NCBI GenBank assembly: GCA_001797465.1
Contig: MGPQ01000005.1
Location: 1-64,000, forward strand
Source: Deltaproteobacteria bacterium GWB2_55_19
Lineage (GTDB): Bacteria > Desulfobacterota > GWC2-55-46
Direction of reading: 5' to 3'
DNA: 64,000 bases
Below are positions 36,129-45,611 of the stretch, piece by piece. The notes beneath the pieces were generated by a model. The model saw nothing but the letters and a program-made list of their open reading frames with translations. It was not told the origin of the DNA and made no database searches. Position 1 is the stretch's first letter. Every line of letters begins with the position of its first letter. The position numbers and the translations under genes were made by a program.

Positions 36129-36611
36129 ATGTTCGAGCTTAAAAAATGGGATCCTTTAAAAGAGTTTTCAGGGATCCAGAGGGACATGGATGAACTCTTC
36201 AGGAGGGTCTTCGGCGGCTTGACACCCACGGGGCTCCTTAGGAGAGATGCGTTCAGGGGCGAATGGTATCCGGCGATCGACTGCTACATGAAGAATAATC
36301 AGTTCATAGTGCACGCGGATCTGCCGGGCGTAAACCCCAAGGATGTCGACATCTCGATAGTCGGCAACGTGCTTACCATCCGCGGCGAGAGGAAGTCCGA
36401 TATCGAGGAAAAGAAAGAGGGATATCTCTTCCACGAGACCTCTTTCGGGGCTTTCGAACGGGTGTTGACGTTGCCTGAGGGCGTGGACGCTTCCAAGGTA
36501 AAGGCCACTTACAAGAGCGGCGTCCTTGAGGTATTGATGCCCGCAAAGGCCGAGGCCCTTCCGAAGAAGGTGCTGATCGAGATCGAGGCTGAGACGAAGA
36601 AGGCCGCCTGA
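36129..36611 (+). CDS. Small heat-shock protein, Hsp20/alpha-crystallin family
   Basis: This 160-residue cytosolic holdase binds unfolding proteins without ATP. The alpha-crystallin domain spans about 45-145, with the early block FIVHADLPGVNPKDVDISIV and the C-terminal signature YKSGVLEVLMPA. The N terminus WDPLKEFSGIQRDMDELF is typical of the class. The ATG at 36129 is preceded by GGAGGTGATAT; an in-frame GTG nine bases upstream overlaps that ribosome site and is rejected. A perfect sigma-70 promoter lies upstream. The gene is monocistronic. Confidence 0.95.
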   Translation: MFELKKWDPLKEFSGIQRDMDELFRRVFGGLTPTGLLRRDAFRGEWYPAIDCYMKNNQFIVHADLPGVNPKDVDISIVGNVLTIRGERKSDIEEKKEGYLFHETSFGAFERVLTLPEGVDASKVKATYKSGVLEVLMPAKAEALPKKVLIEIEAETKKAA

Positions 36612-36791
36612 CCTGAATAAACAGGCCAAAAAGACCACCTCATCTCAAAACCCTAATGAGACCCGGCGAGGCATGACCTTACCGGGCCTTTCCGTTTCAT
36701 GGGACTTCGGCACGCCAAAGTCACGAACGGAGTCTTTGGGATCAATCGATTCTCCAGCCGTTCGATACGGATTTGCCAGTCCGGCCAGGAC

Positions 36792-36825
36792 AAAAAAAAG
36801 CCCGCCGGAGGTCCGGCGGGCTTTT
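36792..36825 (-). terminator. Rho-independent terminator of the PEP-CTERM gene
   Basis: The stem AAAGCCCGCCGGA / TCCGGCGGGCTTT is followed on the minus strand by eight T. It lies 24 bases past the stop of the PEP-CTERM gene. Confidence 0.92.
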
Positions 36826-36848
36826 ACCTTCTTCTAAAGAGAAAATTG

Positions 36849-37469
36849 CTACTTCCTTCTCCTGAACCTCATAAGCCCGAGCCCGGCCATGCCTGAGCCG
36901 AGGAGGATAAGCGTAGAAGGCTCGGGGACTGAGGCGGTGTTGTAAGAGAGGTCGTCCATGAGCCACCAATTGCCGGTGCCGCTCGAAGTGACCGTGAATG
37001 AATCCACCGGAGAGCCGAAGTTGAAGCTCAGGTACGAAAAGCTCGACGGGCTGAGCGACATGGACGCTGTCCCGACCGAGGCCGCGCCGAGGAACCCTTC
37101 CACGGTCACGGATGTGGAGGTGGCGGTATAGGCGTTGTTCATGTATCCCCAACCCTGAAACCATGCCCCTGTGAGGTCGACAGGCGAGCCGGTAGTCGTT
37201 ACCGTCAATACGCCGTAGCCGTTGAAGGCGGCCTCGTTGCCTGACACAAAGGTCGATGAATTCGCATAACCGCCATTGTAATAGTCCTGCGTGACGACGT
37301 AGTAATTCGAGTCCCATGTAAATCCGCCGTAGGAGGCGTCAAGCGCATTAAGGCTACCGAATGTGCTCCCGGTCTGACCTAATTCAAAATCAAGCGTGGC
37401 GGCCGAAGATACGCCGGCAAAACCGAGGGCAAGCGTGAGAGCGCAAAAACCTATGAGTTTCCTTTTCAC
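36849..37469 (-). CDS. PEP-CTERM sorting-domain exported protein
   Basis: This 206-residue exported protein has a signal peptide (1-24, FCALTLALGFAGVSSAA). Its C-terminal sorting tag has the three parts required for exosortase/archaeosortase handling: the motif VPEPSTL, a hydrophobic helix (LILLGSGMAGLGLM) and a basic end (RFRRRK). The body is rich in Gly, Ser, Thr, Tyr and Asn, typical of biofilm-matrix proteins of this class. No exosortase gene is in the window. Nothing in the mature part points to an enzyme. An intrinsic terminator follows. Confidence 0.92.
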   Translation of the reverse strand: MKRKLIGFCALTLALGFAGVSSAATLDFELGQTGSTFGSLNALDASYGGFTWDSNYYVVTQDYYNGGYANSSTFVSGNEAAFNGYGVLTVTTTGSPVDLTGAWFQGWGYMNNAYTATSTSVTVEGFLGAASVGTASMSLSPSSFSYLSFNFGSPVDSFTVTSSGTGNWWLMDDLSYNTASVPEPSTLILLGSGMAGLGLMRFRRRK

Positions 37470-37737
37470 TAAAATCCTCCTTGTTTGGGTGGTCAGTCAA
37501 CCAGATGTTAGATATTAAGCAAGTACCATGCCAGAGACACAATAGCCAGACAACCTATTGTTTTGTAATAGTTTTTTGAGCTTTATAGTTTCTGCAAGTC
37601 TTGAATTGTAAAAAAAGTGGACTCGCCTGGGACTCAAGAATCCGTAGACTCCCTAAAAAGTGCTTATTTTTCAATTGGATACTATTTTTTGAGGGTGTAA
37701 AATTTATAGACACACCTGATGAGATTATTGATGAAGG

Positions 37738-38088
37738 TTATCTCCTGAGCATCTCCTTAAGGAGTTTCCTGTGGCATGGTTCATCTTCTTTGCAGGTGCA
37801 AAGGAGGGTGACATCTTTCCGGGCTGTCTTTATAATGGATTTAAGCTCCGAGAGAAGCTCCCTCTTGCGGGCGTCCTTTCTGAACTCTTCCATGTAGGCG
37901 CGCTCAAACTCCGCCCATTCTATCTCCCCGGCCTTCCATTTCTTTATGAGCGTGGGCTCTGGCCCGAGGTCCCGTATCCAGTAGTCCTGCGCCTCTTTCC
38001 TTATCCCACGGGGCCAGTACCTCGTCACGAGCACCCTGAGGCCGTCATTTTCGTCCGGGACGCTGTAAACGGACTTTGTCTTGACCAT
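37738..38088 (-). CDS. DUF488-family protein
   Basis: This 116-residue cytosolic protein belongs to DUF488: VLVTRYWPRGIRKEAQDYWI near the start and the conserved cysteine motif LLCTCKEDEPCHRKLL near the end. No biochemical role is established. The start is an ATG following GGAGGCTTTC. It is a single gene between spacers of 268 and 224 bases in which nothing else is seen except palindromes and a terminator. Confidence 0.9.
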   Translation of the reverse strand: MVKTKSVYSVPDENDGLRVLVTRYWPRGIRKEAQDYWIRDLGPEPTLIKKWKAGEIEWAEFERAYMEEFRKDARKRELLSELKSIIKTARKDVTLLCTCKEDEPCHRKLLKEMLRR

Positions 38089-38253
38089 GAAAGCCTCCCT
38101 AAAACAAAAAGGCCCCCTCTGAAGGGATACCTTTGAGTAACCAGCCTGCCTGCATTACATCAGGTTTTCCCTGACTGGATTCCCGATTAAAACATCGGGA
38201 ATGACCTCCAAAAAAAGCCCCCCCTCTCTCAAGGGGATAAGGGGCTGAAGACA

Positions 38254-38286
38254 CAAAAAAAGGCGCGGCTGAAAGCCGCGCCTTTT
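38254..38286 (-). terminator. Rho-independent terminator after the UXS-like gene
   Basis: The stem AAAAGGCGCGGCT / AGCCGCGCCTTTT is followed by a T run on the minus strand, 27 bases past the stop of the dehydratase/decarboxylase gene. Confidence 0.92.
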
Positions 38287-38312
38287 AGGGACTTGGTTAA
38301 CAGCGGAAGTCG

Positions 38313-39266
38313 TCAGAGCGCGAACGACCCGGTCCCGTTTATCCGCTCGCTGAAGTAGTTAATAGTCTTTTTAAGGCCGTCCTCGAGCTTTATAGTCGGG
38401 TCCCAGTTAAGGGTCTTCTTCGCTATCGTTATGTCCGGCCGCCTCTGTACCGGGTCGTCAGGGGGCAAGGGCATGCGGATGACCTTGGAAGAAGACCCTG
38501 TCAGCCTCCTTATGATGTTGGCGAGCTCGAGCACCGTGAACTCCCCGGGGTTGCCGAGATTTACCGGGCCAGTGACGTCGTTATTATCCATCATCTTTAT
38601 GATGCCGTCGACGAGGTCGTCGACGTAGCAGAACGAGCGCGTCTGGGACCCGTCGCCGTAAATCGTGAGGTCCTGGCCCCTCAAGGCCTGGACTATGAAG
38701 TTCGACACCACCCTGCCGTCGTTCTCAAGCATCCGGGGGCCGTAGGTATTGAATATCCGTATGACCTTTATGTCGACCCCGTTCTGCTTGTTGTACGCGA
38801 ACATGAGCGTCTCGGCGCACCTCTTGCCCTCGTCGTAGCAGGCCCTTGGGCCTATGGGGTTGGTGTTGCCCCAGTAGTCCTCTGTCTGAGGGTGGACCTT
38901 CGGGTCGCCGTAGACTTCGGAGGTCGAGGCCTGGAGGATACGCGCCCTCACCCTCTTGGCGAGACCGAGCATGTTGAGCGTCCCCATAATGTTGGTCTTT
39001 ATGGTCTTAACCGGGTTGTACTGGTAGTGTACGGGAGATGCCGGGCAGGCGAGGTTGTAAATCTGGTCGACCTCTATGAGCACGGGCTCTGTGACGTCGT
39101 GCCTTACGACCTCGAAGACCGGGTTGTCCATGAGGTGCGCTATGTTCTCTTTCCTGCCCGTGAAAAAGTTATCCAGGCAGATGACCTCATTTCCTTCGCC
39201 AAGAAGCCTCTCGCAGAGGTGGGAGCCGATGAACCCGGCCCCGCCGGTCACAAGTATCCTTTTCAA
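38313..39266 (-). CDS. UDP-glucuronate decarboxylase-like SDR epimerase/dehydratase
   Basis: This 317-residue extended short-chain dehydrogenase has the NAD loop [16 protein letters not shown], the catalytic pair in ACYDEGKR (YxxxK) and a Ser/Thr in [11 protein letters not shown]. The blocks [28 protein letters not shown] and [16 protein letters not shown] are those of UDP-xylose synthase, which converts UDP-glucuronate to UDP-xylose. A UDP-sugar dehydratase role remains possible. It is 14 bases after a DegT-type aminotransferase, so both may act on a nucleotide sugar for surface glycans. Confidence 0.88.
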   Translation of the reverse strand: MKRILVTGGAGFIGSHLCERLLGEGNEVICLDNFFTGRKENIAHLMDNPVFEVVRHDVTEPVLIEVDQIYNLACPASPVHYQYNPVKTIKTNIMGTLNMLGLAKRVRARILQASTSEVYGDPKVHPQTEDYWGNTNPIGPRACYDEGKRCAETLMFAYNKQNGVDIKVIRIFNTYGPRMLENDGRVVSNFIVQALRGQDLTIYGDGSQTRSFCYVDDLVDGIIKMMDNNDVTGPVNLGNPGEFTVLELANIIRRLTGSSSKVIRMPLPPDDPVQRRPDITIAKKTLNWDPTIKLEDGLKKTINYFSERINGTGSFAL

Positions 39267-39280
39267 AAAAACCCCCTTCG

Positions 39281-40402
39281 CTACCTGTTGTGGAATTCTG
39301 CTATCTTCGCGACGACGTACTCCTGCTCAACCGGCTTCAATTCCGAGTATATGGGGAGCGCGAGCACCTCTTTGGCGGCGGTTTCAGAGGCCGGGAACGC
39401 GCCCTTCCTGTAGCCCAGGTACTTAAAACACTTCTGCATGTGGAGGCAGAGAGGGTAATATACCTCCGAGCCGACGCCCTCGCCTGAAAGCCAACCCCTC
39501 ATCTCGTCCCTCTTCTTAACCCTTATCACGTACTGGTTATAGACCGAGTAGTTCCATTCCTCGACGTGCGGGAGCGTGATTGCGCCTTCGAGCCCCGCCT
39601 TTTTAAAGAGCTTCGTGTATCTCTCCGCGTTCTTTACGCGCGCCTCGGTCCACTTATCAAGATATTTAAGCTTGACGCGGAGCACCGCGGCCTGGACCTC
39701 GTCGAGCCTGCTGTTCGCGCCGATCTCGTCGTGGTAGTAGCGCACCCTGGACCCGTGGACGCGGAGCATCCTGAGCCTGTCGGCGAACCTGTCGTTATCC
39801 GTCGTCACCATCCCGCCGTCGCCGAAGCAACCGAGGTTCTTCGTGGGATAAAAGGAGAAACAGCCGATGTCGCCTATGGCCCCCGCCTTTTTACCCCTGT
39901 ACTCGGCGCCGATCGACTGGGCCGCGTCCTCGATTACCGCTATCCTGTTCTTTTTGCATACCGCGTTTATCGGGACCATCTCCGCGCACTGTCCGTACAG
40001 GTGTACCGGGATTACGGCCTTGATGCCTTTTGTCTTTTTTATGACGGACGCAAGCGCGTCAGGGTCTATATTGTATGTGCGCGGGTCTATGTCGACGAAT
40101 ACCGGGATGGCGCCGAGACGGGCGATAGAGCCGGCTGTCGCGAAAAAGGTGAACGGGGTCGTCGCCACCTTGTCACCCTGTTTGACGCCCACGGCCATGA
40201 GGGCAAGGAGTATCGCGTCCGTCCCTGAGGCGACGCCTATCGCATGCCTTGCGCCGCAGTACGCGGCTATTTCGGCTTCTAACCCGGCTACGTTCTTTCC
40301 GAGGACGTAGTGCTGGGAGTCGCAGACAGCCTTTATTTCGCGGAGCACTTCACTTTTTATCTTATTGTACTGCGCGGCGAGATTGAGCAGTTGGACTTTC
40401 AA
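39281..40402 (-). CDS. DegT/DnrJ/EryC1/StrS sugar aminotransferase
   Basis: This 373-residue PLP enzyme transfers an amino group to a keto-sugar nucleotide. The PLP lysine lies in [16 protein letters not shown], and the substrate/cofactor block [15 protein letters not shown] is present near residue 60. The start is a TTG (CAGGAGACAGGG upstream). It leads an apparent two-gene unit with the UXS-like gene. The exact amino sugar made, and whether it enters LPS, capsule or protein glycan, cannot be read here. The reading frame is intact and of standard length. Confidence 0.9.
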   Translation of the reverse strand: MKVQLLNLAAQYNKIKSEVLREIKAVCDSQHYVLGKNVAGLEAEIAAYCGARHAIGVASGTDAILLALMAVGVKQGDKVATTPFTFFATAGSIARLGAIPVFVDIDPRTYNIDPDALASVIKKTKGIKAVIPVHLYGQCAEMVPINAVCKKNRIAVIEDAAQSIGAEYRGKKAGAIGDIGCFSFYPTKNLGCFGDGGMVTTDNDRFADRLRMLRVHGSRVRYYHDEIGANSRLDEVQAAVLRVKLKYLDKWTEARVKNAERYTKLFKKAGLEGAITLPHVEEWNYSVYNQYVIRVKKRDEMRGWLSGEGVGSEVYYPLCLHMQKCFKYLGYRKGAFPASETAAKEVLALPIYSELKPVEQEYVVAKIAEFHNR

Positions 40403-40429
40403 AACCCTGTCTCCTGTATATTTGTATTT

Positions 40430-40861
40430 TCAGACCAGCTTTGACCTTGCGGGCCCTTCCCTTTCGATGGCCTTGCGCGCGTTATCGACTATGCCGTTTA
40501 TGAAGGCCCCGGATTCCGCTGACCCGAACTTCTTGGCGAGTTCCACGGCCTCATCTATCACGGCCTTGTACGGGACGTCGGAATATTTAAGCTCGTAGAC
40601 GGCGACGCGGAGGATATTCCTGTCCACGATTGCCATGCGCGCAACCGTCCAGTTGTCAGAATTCTCCTCTATGAGGCAATCTACCTCCGCCCTGTTCCTG
40701 ACAACGCCCTTTATGAGCTCCTCACAATAGAGGCGGGCCTCGGTCCCCTCGGCGAGCCCGTCCATCTCTCCGCCATAGTCTTCGGATGCGGCGTCCTCGG
40801 CCATGTCCATCCTGTATAGGACCTGGAGGGCCGTCTCCCTCGCCTTTCTTCTTACATTCAT
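40430..40861 (-). CDS. nusB: Transcription antitermination factor NusB
   Basis: This 143-residue all-helical RNA-binding protein joins NusE at boxA for rRNA antitermination. It begins RRKARETALQVLYRMDM and ends with the conserved ELAKKFGSAESGAFINGIVD. It lies 25 bases downstream of ribH, the common rib-nus arrangement, and is the last gene of the nrdR-rib run. The ATG at 40861 gives the standard N terminus. A separate, reduced NusA-like protein occurs on the mobile element at 50.8 kb. Confidence 0.93.
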   Translation of the reverse strand: MNVRRKARETALQVLYRMDMAEDAASEDYGGEMDGLAEGTEARLYCEELIKGVVRNRAEVDCLIEENSDNWTVARMAIVDRNILRVAVYELKYSDVPYKAVIDEAVELAKKFGSAESGAFINGIVDNARKAIEREGPARSKLV

Positions 40862-40886
40862 GCTGTTTTCCGTAAAGCCCCTTGGT

Positions 40887-41360
40887 TTATTTCTTCTTTA
40901 AGGTCTTCAAAAGGTTCGCCATCTCCATGGCGGTCAGCGCCGCGTCCCTGCCCTTGTTGCCGGACTTGGTCCCGGCCCGCTCTATCGCCTGCTCGAGGTT
41001 GTCGGCGGTTATGATGCCGAAGGATACGGGGCACCCAGTGTCGAGCGCGACTTTGGCTATGCCCTTGGCGGCCTCTCCGGCGACGTAGTCGAAGTGGGGC
41101 GTGCCGCCCCTGATGACGCACCCGAGGCAGACTATGGCGTCGTACCTGTTAGACGCCGCGAGCGCCTTTGCGACTACCGGCATCTCGTAGGAGCCGGGGA
41201 CCTTCACGATATCGACGTCGTCTTCGGCGCCGCCGCTCCTCAAGATGGTGTCGAGCGCGCCCTCGAGGAGCCTCCCGCTTATGAAGTCGTTGAACCTGCC
41301 AACCACGAGCGCGAACTTGAGACCCTTTGCTGTAAGGTTGCCTTCGATCGTCCTCGGCAT
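40887..41360 (-). CDS. ribH: 6,7-dimethyl-8-ribityllumazine synthase
   Basis: This enzyme condenses the pyrimidine from RibD with 3,4-dihydroxy-2-butanone 4-phosphate from RibBA, and forms cytosolic shells. The 157 residues have normal length. Signatures are [46 protein letters not shown] with the active-site histidine, and [22 protein letters not shown] precedes the ATG. A terminator-like hairpin separates it from ribBA. Confidence 0.96.
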   Translation of the reverse strand: MPRTIEGNLTAKGLKFALVVGRFNDFISGRLLEGALDTILRSGGAEDDVDIVKVPGSYEMPVVAKALAASNRYDAIVCLGCVIRGGTPHFDYVAGEAAKGIAKVALDTGCPVSFGIITADNLEQAIERAGTKSGNKGRDAALTAMEMANLLKTLKKK

Positions 41361-41388
41361 AAAGCCTCCTGTAACAGGGGATTTTCAA

Positions 41389-41432
41389 ATCCAAAAATAA
41401 AAAACCGGACCCGCCCCCGTTAAACGGGGCGG
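41389..41432 (-). terminator. Intrinsic-terminator-like hairpin between ribBA and ribH
   Basis: On the minus strand a GC stem (CCGCCCCGT / ACGGGGGCGG) is followed by TTTTTTATTTTT a few bases later. It lies 50 bases after the ribBA stop and upstream of ribH, so it may limit read-through into ribH-nusB. Confidence 0.6.
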
Positions 41433-41481
41433 CCCCTGGTCTGTCGATACCGGACTTTCTCCCCCAGCACCCTGCCCCGCC

Positions 41482-42723
41482 CTACTTCGTCGTCTTCCCC
41501 GGGACTGCTTCGAACGAGTCGAGGTTCGTGAGGAGGTGCCCCATCTTCTCCTTTTTCACGCGGAGATAATTGACGTTCTTCGCGTGGGGGGTCGACTCTA
41601 TGGAAACCCTTTCGACGACCTCTAATCCGTAGCCTTCGAGCCCGACTATCTTCTTCGGGTTGTTCGTGATTATGCGCATCTTGCGCACACCGAGGTCGAG
41701 GAGTATCTGCGCGCCTATGCCGTAATCGCGCAGATCCGCCTTGAAGCCGAGCCTCTCGTTCGCCTCAACGGTGTCGAGCCCCGCGTCCTGCAGCGTATAC
41801 GCCTTCAATTTGTTCACAAGCCCTATGCCGCGCCCTTCCTGGTGCATGTATAAGAGGATGCCCTTGCCCGCCTTCTCTATCATCTTCATCGCGCCCTTCA
41901 ACTGCTCGCCGCAGTCGCACCGCTCGCTCCCGAAGACGTCGCCTGTCAGGCACTCGGAATGCACACGGACGAGCACCGGCTCATCCGGGCTTATATCACC
42001 CTTAACGAGCGCGAGGTGCTCGTGAATGTCTATGTCGTTCGTATAGGCCACGGCCCTGAACTCGCCGCCGTACCTCGAAGGTATAAATGCCTCGGCGGCC
42101 CTGTGTACGAGGAGGTCTTTCTTCAACCTGTACTCGATTATGTCCGCTATTGTCACTATCATGAGCCCGTGCTCTTTGGCGAATATTTCAAGGTCCGGCA
42201 TGCGGGCCATGGTGCCGTCCTCGTTCATTATCTCGCAGATGATCCCCGCCGGACGAAGACCCGCCAGACGCGATAAATCTATCGACCCCTCGGTCTGTCC
42301 CGTGCGGACCAGTACCCCGCCCTTACGCGCGCGTAGCGGAAATACGTGTCCTGGGCGGGCCAGTTCTTCGGGCTTCGCATGGTCCTGTATGGCGGTAAGA
42401 ATGGTGACGGCCCTATCGGAAGCGGAGATGCCGGTCGTGACGTCCTTCTTCGCGTCGATCGATACAGTAAAGGCGGTCCTGAAGAGCGAGGTATTGTCCT
42501 CGACCATGGGTTTCAGGCCGAGTTCGTCCGCCTTCTCTTCGGTGAGCGTCAGGCAGATGAGGCCGCGCCCGTACTTTGCCATGAAGTTTATCGCCTCGGG
42601 GGTCGCAAGCTCGGCGGCCATGCAGAGGTCGCCCTCGTTCTCCCGGTCCTCATCGTCGACGAGGATGACGATCCTGCCTTCCCTTATCTGCCTTAATGCC
42701 TCTTCTATTCTCTTGATCGACAT
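41482..42723 (-). CDS. ribBA: Bifunctional DHBP synthase / GTP cyclohydrolase II
   Basis: This 413-residue fusion makes both riboflavin precursors. The N-terminal RibB domain (1-200) has the acidic loop [11 protein letters not shown] and makes 3,4-dihydroxy-2-butanone 4-phosphate. The C-terminal RibA domain (about 205-400) has the zinc cysteines in [18 protein letters not shown] and the [10 protein letters not shown] motif, and opens GTP. The ATG is 17 bases after ribE. A short extra tail (EAVPGKTTK) follows the RibA domain. Confidence 0.96.
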   Translation of the reverse strand: MSIKRIEEALRQIREGRIVILVDDEDRENEGDLCMAAELATPEAINFMAKYGRGLICLTLTEEKADELGLKPMVEDNTSLFRTAFTVSIDAKKDVTTGISASDRAVTILTAIQDHAKPEELARPGHVFPLRARKGGVLVRTGQTEGSIDLSRLAGLRPAGIICEIMNEDGTMARMPDLEIFAKEHGLMIVTIADIIEYRLKKDLLVHRAAEAFIPSRYGGEFRAVAYTNDIDIHEHLALVKGDISPDEPVLVRVHSECLTGDVFGSERCDCGEQLKGAMKMIEKAGKGILLYMHQEGRGIGLVNKLKAYTLQDAGLDTVEANERLGFKADLRDYGIGAQILLDLGVRKMRIITNNPKKIVGLEGYGLEVVERVSIESTPHAKNVNYLRVKKEKMGHLLTNLDSFEAVPGKTTK

Positions 42724-42739
42724 ACTTTAAAAGCTCCTG

Positions 42740-43381
42740 CTACTTCTTTAAAAACCCGTGTTCAGCGAGAAAGTCTTCGGTCATGCCTTTTTTCCCGGAT
42801 GATAAGTACCTCTCGACGTACTTCCCGATGACGTCAGTCTCTATGTTCACCTTTGCGCCTTCGGGCTTGTCCAGTAGGGTGGTTTTATTGAATGTGTGGG
42901 GGATGATCGCGGCCCTTATACTACGGCATGTTATCTCCGCGATTGTGAGGCTTATCCCGTCTATGGCTATCGAGCCCTTCCTTACTACCTGCCCCATGAG
43001 GGTGTCGGGGATCTCGACCTCGATGTCCATGGCGCCGCCCTTCGGCGTCTTTTTGAGTATCCTGCCGATACCGTCGACGTGCCCGGTTACCATGTGGCCG
43101 CCTAAGGGCTTCGATAAGGTAAGGGCGCGTTCCAGATTGACGCGGACCCCGGCCTGCAACTCCCCGAGCGTCGTACCAGCAAACGTCTCTTCGCTCAGAT
43201 CCGCCGTGAACGCGCCCGCGGACTTACCCGCGACCGTGAGGCAGGCCCCGTTGATGGCGATGGAGTCGCCTAAACTTACTTCATCGAGAGAAAGGGCGGT
43301 CTCTATGGTTATTCTACCAAACGCGCCTTTTTTTTCAATGCTTTTTACTCTCCCGACGTCCTCTATGATGCCTGTGAACAT
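42740..43381 (-). CDS. ribE: Riboflavin synthase alpha chain
   Basis: This enzyme dismutates two lumazines to riboflavin plus the pyrimidine. It has 213 residues with two internal repeats, each starting with a FTGI- or VTGHVDGI-type block: MFTGIIEDVGRVKSIEKKG for the first and GGHMVTGHVDGIGRILKK for the second. The lumazine-binding INGACLTV and IDGISLTI signatures are both present. The ATG gives the canonical MFTGIIE start. It lies 85 bases downstream of ribD. Confidence 0.95.
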   Translation of the reverse strand: MFTGIIEDVGRVKSIEKKGAFGRITIETALSLDEVSLGDSIAINGACLTVAGKSAGAFTADLSEETFAGTTLGELQAGVRVNLERALTLSKPLGGHMVTGHVDGIGRILKKTPKGGAMDIEVEIPDTLMGQVVRKGSIAIDGISLTIAEITCRSIRAAIIPHTFNKTTLLDKPEGAKVNIETDVIGKYVERYLSSGKKGMTEDFLAEHGFLKK

Positions 43382-43466
43382 GGCGAAAACCCCATTAAAG
43401 CCTGAAAGAAGGCCACATACGCTTCCAAACCACCCCGCCCGGCCCCCCCTGTCAAGGGGAAGAGAT

Positions 43467-44552
43467 TCAAGCTGGAGCGCCCTCTATCAATATATCGCAA
43501 CCTGACCTTTTTACAATGACATCCTTCAACCTTGGGGCGGCCTCAAGCCTTCGGAGACCCAAGGCGCCGATTGACGGCCTCCCGTCGCCCCCGATGAGCA
43601 TGGGAGAGATGAAGAAGACGAACCTGTCGACGAGGCCGGCCCTTACAAGGGACGCGGCGAGCGTGCCGCCGCCTTCGACAAGGAGGCTTGATACCTCAAG
43701 CCTCCCGAGTTCCTTCAAAACGCGTCTTATATCGAGGCCGGCCTTTTTTGAGGGGACGGGAACAACCCTCGCGCCGAGCGCGCGCGCCCTTGCAACCTTT
43801 GCCGCGCTCGCGCCATGTCCGGTGAATATGACGAGCCTGCCCGGGTTATTAAAGACCTTCGCGCCGAAAGGTGTTTTGAACGAGCTGTCGAGGACGGCCT
43901 TCAAGGGGTCTTTGCCACGTACCTTCCTCACGGTAAGCTCCGGGTCGTCGCGCAACAGCGTGTTGACGCCGACCATGACGGCGTCGGCCTCAGCGCGTAA
44001 TCTATGTACCGCCTTGCGTGACGCCTCAGAGGTTATCCAGCGCGATTCGCCGGAGGCAATGGCAATTCTCCCGTCGAGCGTGGAAGCGAGCTTTAAAGTG
44101 ACAAATGGCGTCTTCGTGGTGATAAACTTCTCGAAGGGCCTGTTTATCGCGCGGCATCCCGCCTCAAGGACCCCGCTTTCGACCTCAAGCCCCGAGGCCT
44201 TGAGCTTCTTTATGCCCTTGCCCGCCACGAGCGGGTTCGGGTCTTTCGCGCCGATTAGCACCCTTTTTATCCCGGCGCTTATTACGGCGTCGACGCAGGG
44301 CGGAGTGCGCCCGTAGTGCACGCACGGCTCGAGCGTTACATAGAGGGTAGCGCCTTTGACGCCGCCTTTCGCCGACCTTAACGCCTCTATCTCAGCGTGC
44401 GGCCCCCCGGCCTTCCTGTGCCAGCCGGACCCGATAACCTCTCCGTTTTTTACTATGACCGCGCCTACGGCAGGGTTTGGGGACGTCTTTCCAACGCCCT
44501 TTTTGGCGAGCCTTAAGGCGAGCCCCATGAAGCGCTCGTCGCTTGTCCTCAC
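43467..44552 (-). CDS. ribD: Riboflavin biosynthesis deaminase/reductase RibD
   Basis: This 361-residue fusion is the second step after GTP cyclohydrolase II. The N-terminal zinc deaminase has PHAEIEAL and the [16 protein letters not shown] ligands. The C-terminal NADPH reductase (about 150-361) has [13 protein letters not shown] and [16 protein letters not shown]. It starts with GTG that overlaps the nrdR stop by four bases (GTGA), so translation is coupled. The frame is complete and of usual length. No FMN riboswitch was found upstream of the operon. Confidence 0.95.
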   Translation of the reverse strand: MRTSDERFMGLALRLAKKGVGKTSPNPAVGAVIVKNGEVIGSGWHRKAGGPHAEIEALRSAKGGVKGATLYVTLEPCVHYGRTPPCVDAVISAGIKRVLIGAKDPNPLVAGKGIKKLKASGLEVESGVLEAGCRAINRPFEKFITTKTPFVTLKLASTLDGRIAIASGESRWITSEASRKAVHRLRAEADAVMVGVNTLLRDDPELTVRKVRGKDPLKAVLDSSFKTPFGAKVFNNPGRLVIFTGHGASAAKVARARALGARVVPVPSKKAGLDIRRVLKELGRLEVSSLLVEGGGTLAASLVRAGLVDRFVFFISPMLIGGDGRPSIGALGLRRLEAAPRLKDVIVKRSGCDILIEGAPA

Positions 44553-45016
44553 TTCGACCTCTTCTTGACGTCGAGCAGGTCCTTCAGCTCCTTCATGAAC
44601 TCGTTTATGTCGCGGAACTCGCGGTAGACGGAAGCGAACCTCACGTACGCGACCTCGTCCAGGGTCTTCAGCTCCTCCATCACCGCCTCGCCTATCGAAG
44701 ACGACGGTATCTCTCTCTCGCCCGAGTCCAGGAACCGCAACTCTAGCCTGTCTGCGGCCTTCTCCATCTCCTCCATGGATACGGGCCTCTTTTCGCAGGC
44801 CTTCACTATGCCGCCGAGGATCTTGCCCCTGTCGAACGACTCCCTTGTCCCGTCCTTTTTAACGACGAGCGGGAGCGTCTCCTCCACCCGCTCGTAGGTG
44901 GTGAAACGCTTGGCGCACTCGAGGCATTCCCTGCGCCTCCTTGTAGTGGAGCCGTCCTGGGAGAGCCTTGAGTCAATGACCTTGTCTTCGAGAAAACCGC
45001 AGAAGGGGCACTTCAT
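44549..45016 (-). CDS. nrdR: Transcriptional repressor NrdR
   Basis: This 155-residue zinc-ribbon/ATP-cone protein represses ribonucleotide reductase genes at NrdR boxes according to dATP/ATP. The zinc ribbon has CPFC (3-6) and CLEC, with the conserved [20 protein letters not shown]. The ATP cone follows ([20 protein letters not shown]). The ATG before [16 protein letters not shown] is chosen because it is the universal start; the frame is open far upstream. It heads the riboflavin operon, a common bacterial neighbour arrangement. Confidence 0.95.
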   Translation of the reverse strand: MKCPFCGFLEDKVIDSRLSQDGSTTRRRRECLECAKRFTTYERVEETLPLVVKKDGTRESFDRGKILGGIVKACEKRPVSMEEMEKAADRLELRFLDSGEREIPSSSIGEAVMEELKTLDEVAYVRFASVYREFRDINEFMKELKDLLDVKKRSK

Positions 45017-45106
45017 ATCCGGGCAATATACAAAAAAAAGGCGGAAAAGACAAGAGGTTTGAGGGGGTTTGCCGTCTTGACCGCGCCGAAAAGAGTTAGC
45101 GGGCCT

Positions 45107-45139
45107 CATTGCGAGGAGCGCGCGCGACGAAGCAATCTC
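45107..45139. repeat. CATTGCGAG...AAGCAATCT-type intergenic repeat
   Basis: The imperfect palindrome CATTGCGAGGAGCGCGCG / CGACGAAGCAATCTC is the dispersed element known from intergenic regions of many Gram-negative genomes. One copy is seen, between nrdR and the HU terminator. Confidence 0.5.
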
Positions 45140-45251
45140 CGGGCCAGGACTGACTGAAAAAAAACAAGATGCTTCGCTCGCCTGTGGCCGTGGTTTATGA
45201 AGGACAGTGAATCTCCGCCGACAGGAGTCTGGTGTCTTACCGGCTAAAATA

Positions 45252-45281
45252 ACAAAGGGCCCCCTTCCGGGGGCCCTTTGT
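45252..45281 (-). terminator. Rho-independent terminator of the HU gene
   Basis: The stem ACAAAGGGCCCCC / GGGGGCCCTTTGT is followed on the minus strand by TATTTTA, 43 bases past the HU stop. Confidence 0.85.
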
Positions 45282-45323
45282 CTCAATGCGACGGGTAGAT
45301 GAGTTTGCGCGTTCGACAGTCCC

Positions 45324-45611
45324 TTACTTGTCGCCGAGTACAGCGTCCTTGCAGGCCTTGGCGACCCTGAATTTCACGACCTTCTTGGCAGGGATCTTTA
45401 TCGCGGCGCCGGTCTGGGGGTTCCTGCCCATGCGGGCCTTCCTCTTGACGAGCACGAGTTTGCCTATCCCCGGTATCGTAAAAGAGTTCTTCGCTTCCTT
45501 GTAGGAGAGCTGTGCAAGCTGGTTGATCATCTCGCCGGCGATCTTCTTGGTGACTCCCACCTTCTTTGCCAACTGATCCGCTGTCTGTGACTTCGTTAAC
45601 GCCTTTCCCAT
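45324..45611 (-). CDS. DNA-binding protein HU/IHF family
   Basis: This 95-residue nucleoid protein bends DNA. The dimerisation helices ([20 protein letters not shown]) are followed by the signature [32 protein letters not shown], in which the RNPQTG arm enters the minor groove. CAGGAGG precedes the ATG; the open frame upstream is not used. It is monocistronic with its own terminator. Whether it is HU or one IHF chain cannot be settled, but its basic end and homodimer-type sequence favour HU. Confidence 0.94.
   Translation of the reverse strand: MGKALTKSQTADQLAKKVGVTKKIAGEMINQLAQLSYKEAKNSFTIPGIGKLVLVKRKARMGRNPQTGAAIKIPAKKVVKFRVAKACKDAVLGDK

Noticed and set aside
45017-45251. FMN riboswitch upstream of the nrdR-rib operon
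   Set aside because: None of the conserved RFN-element stretches could be found on the minus strand.
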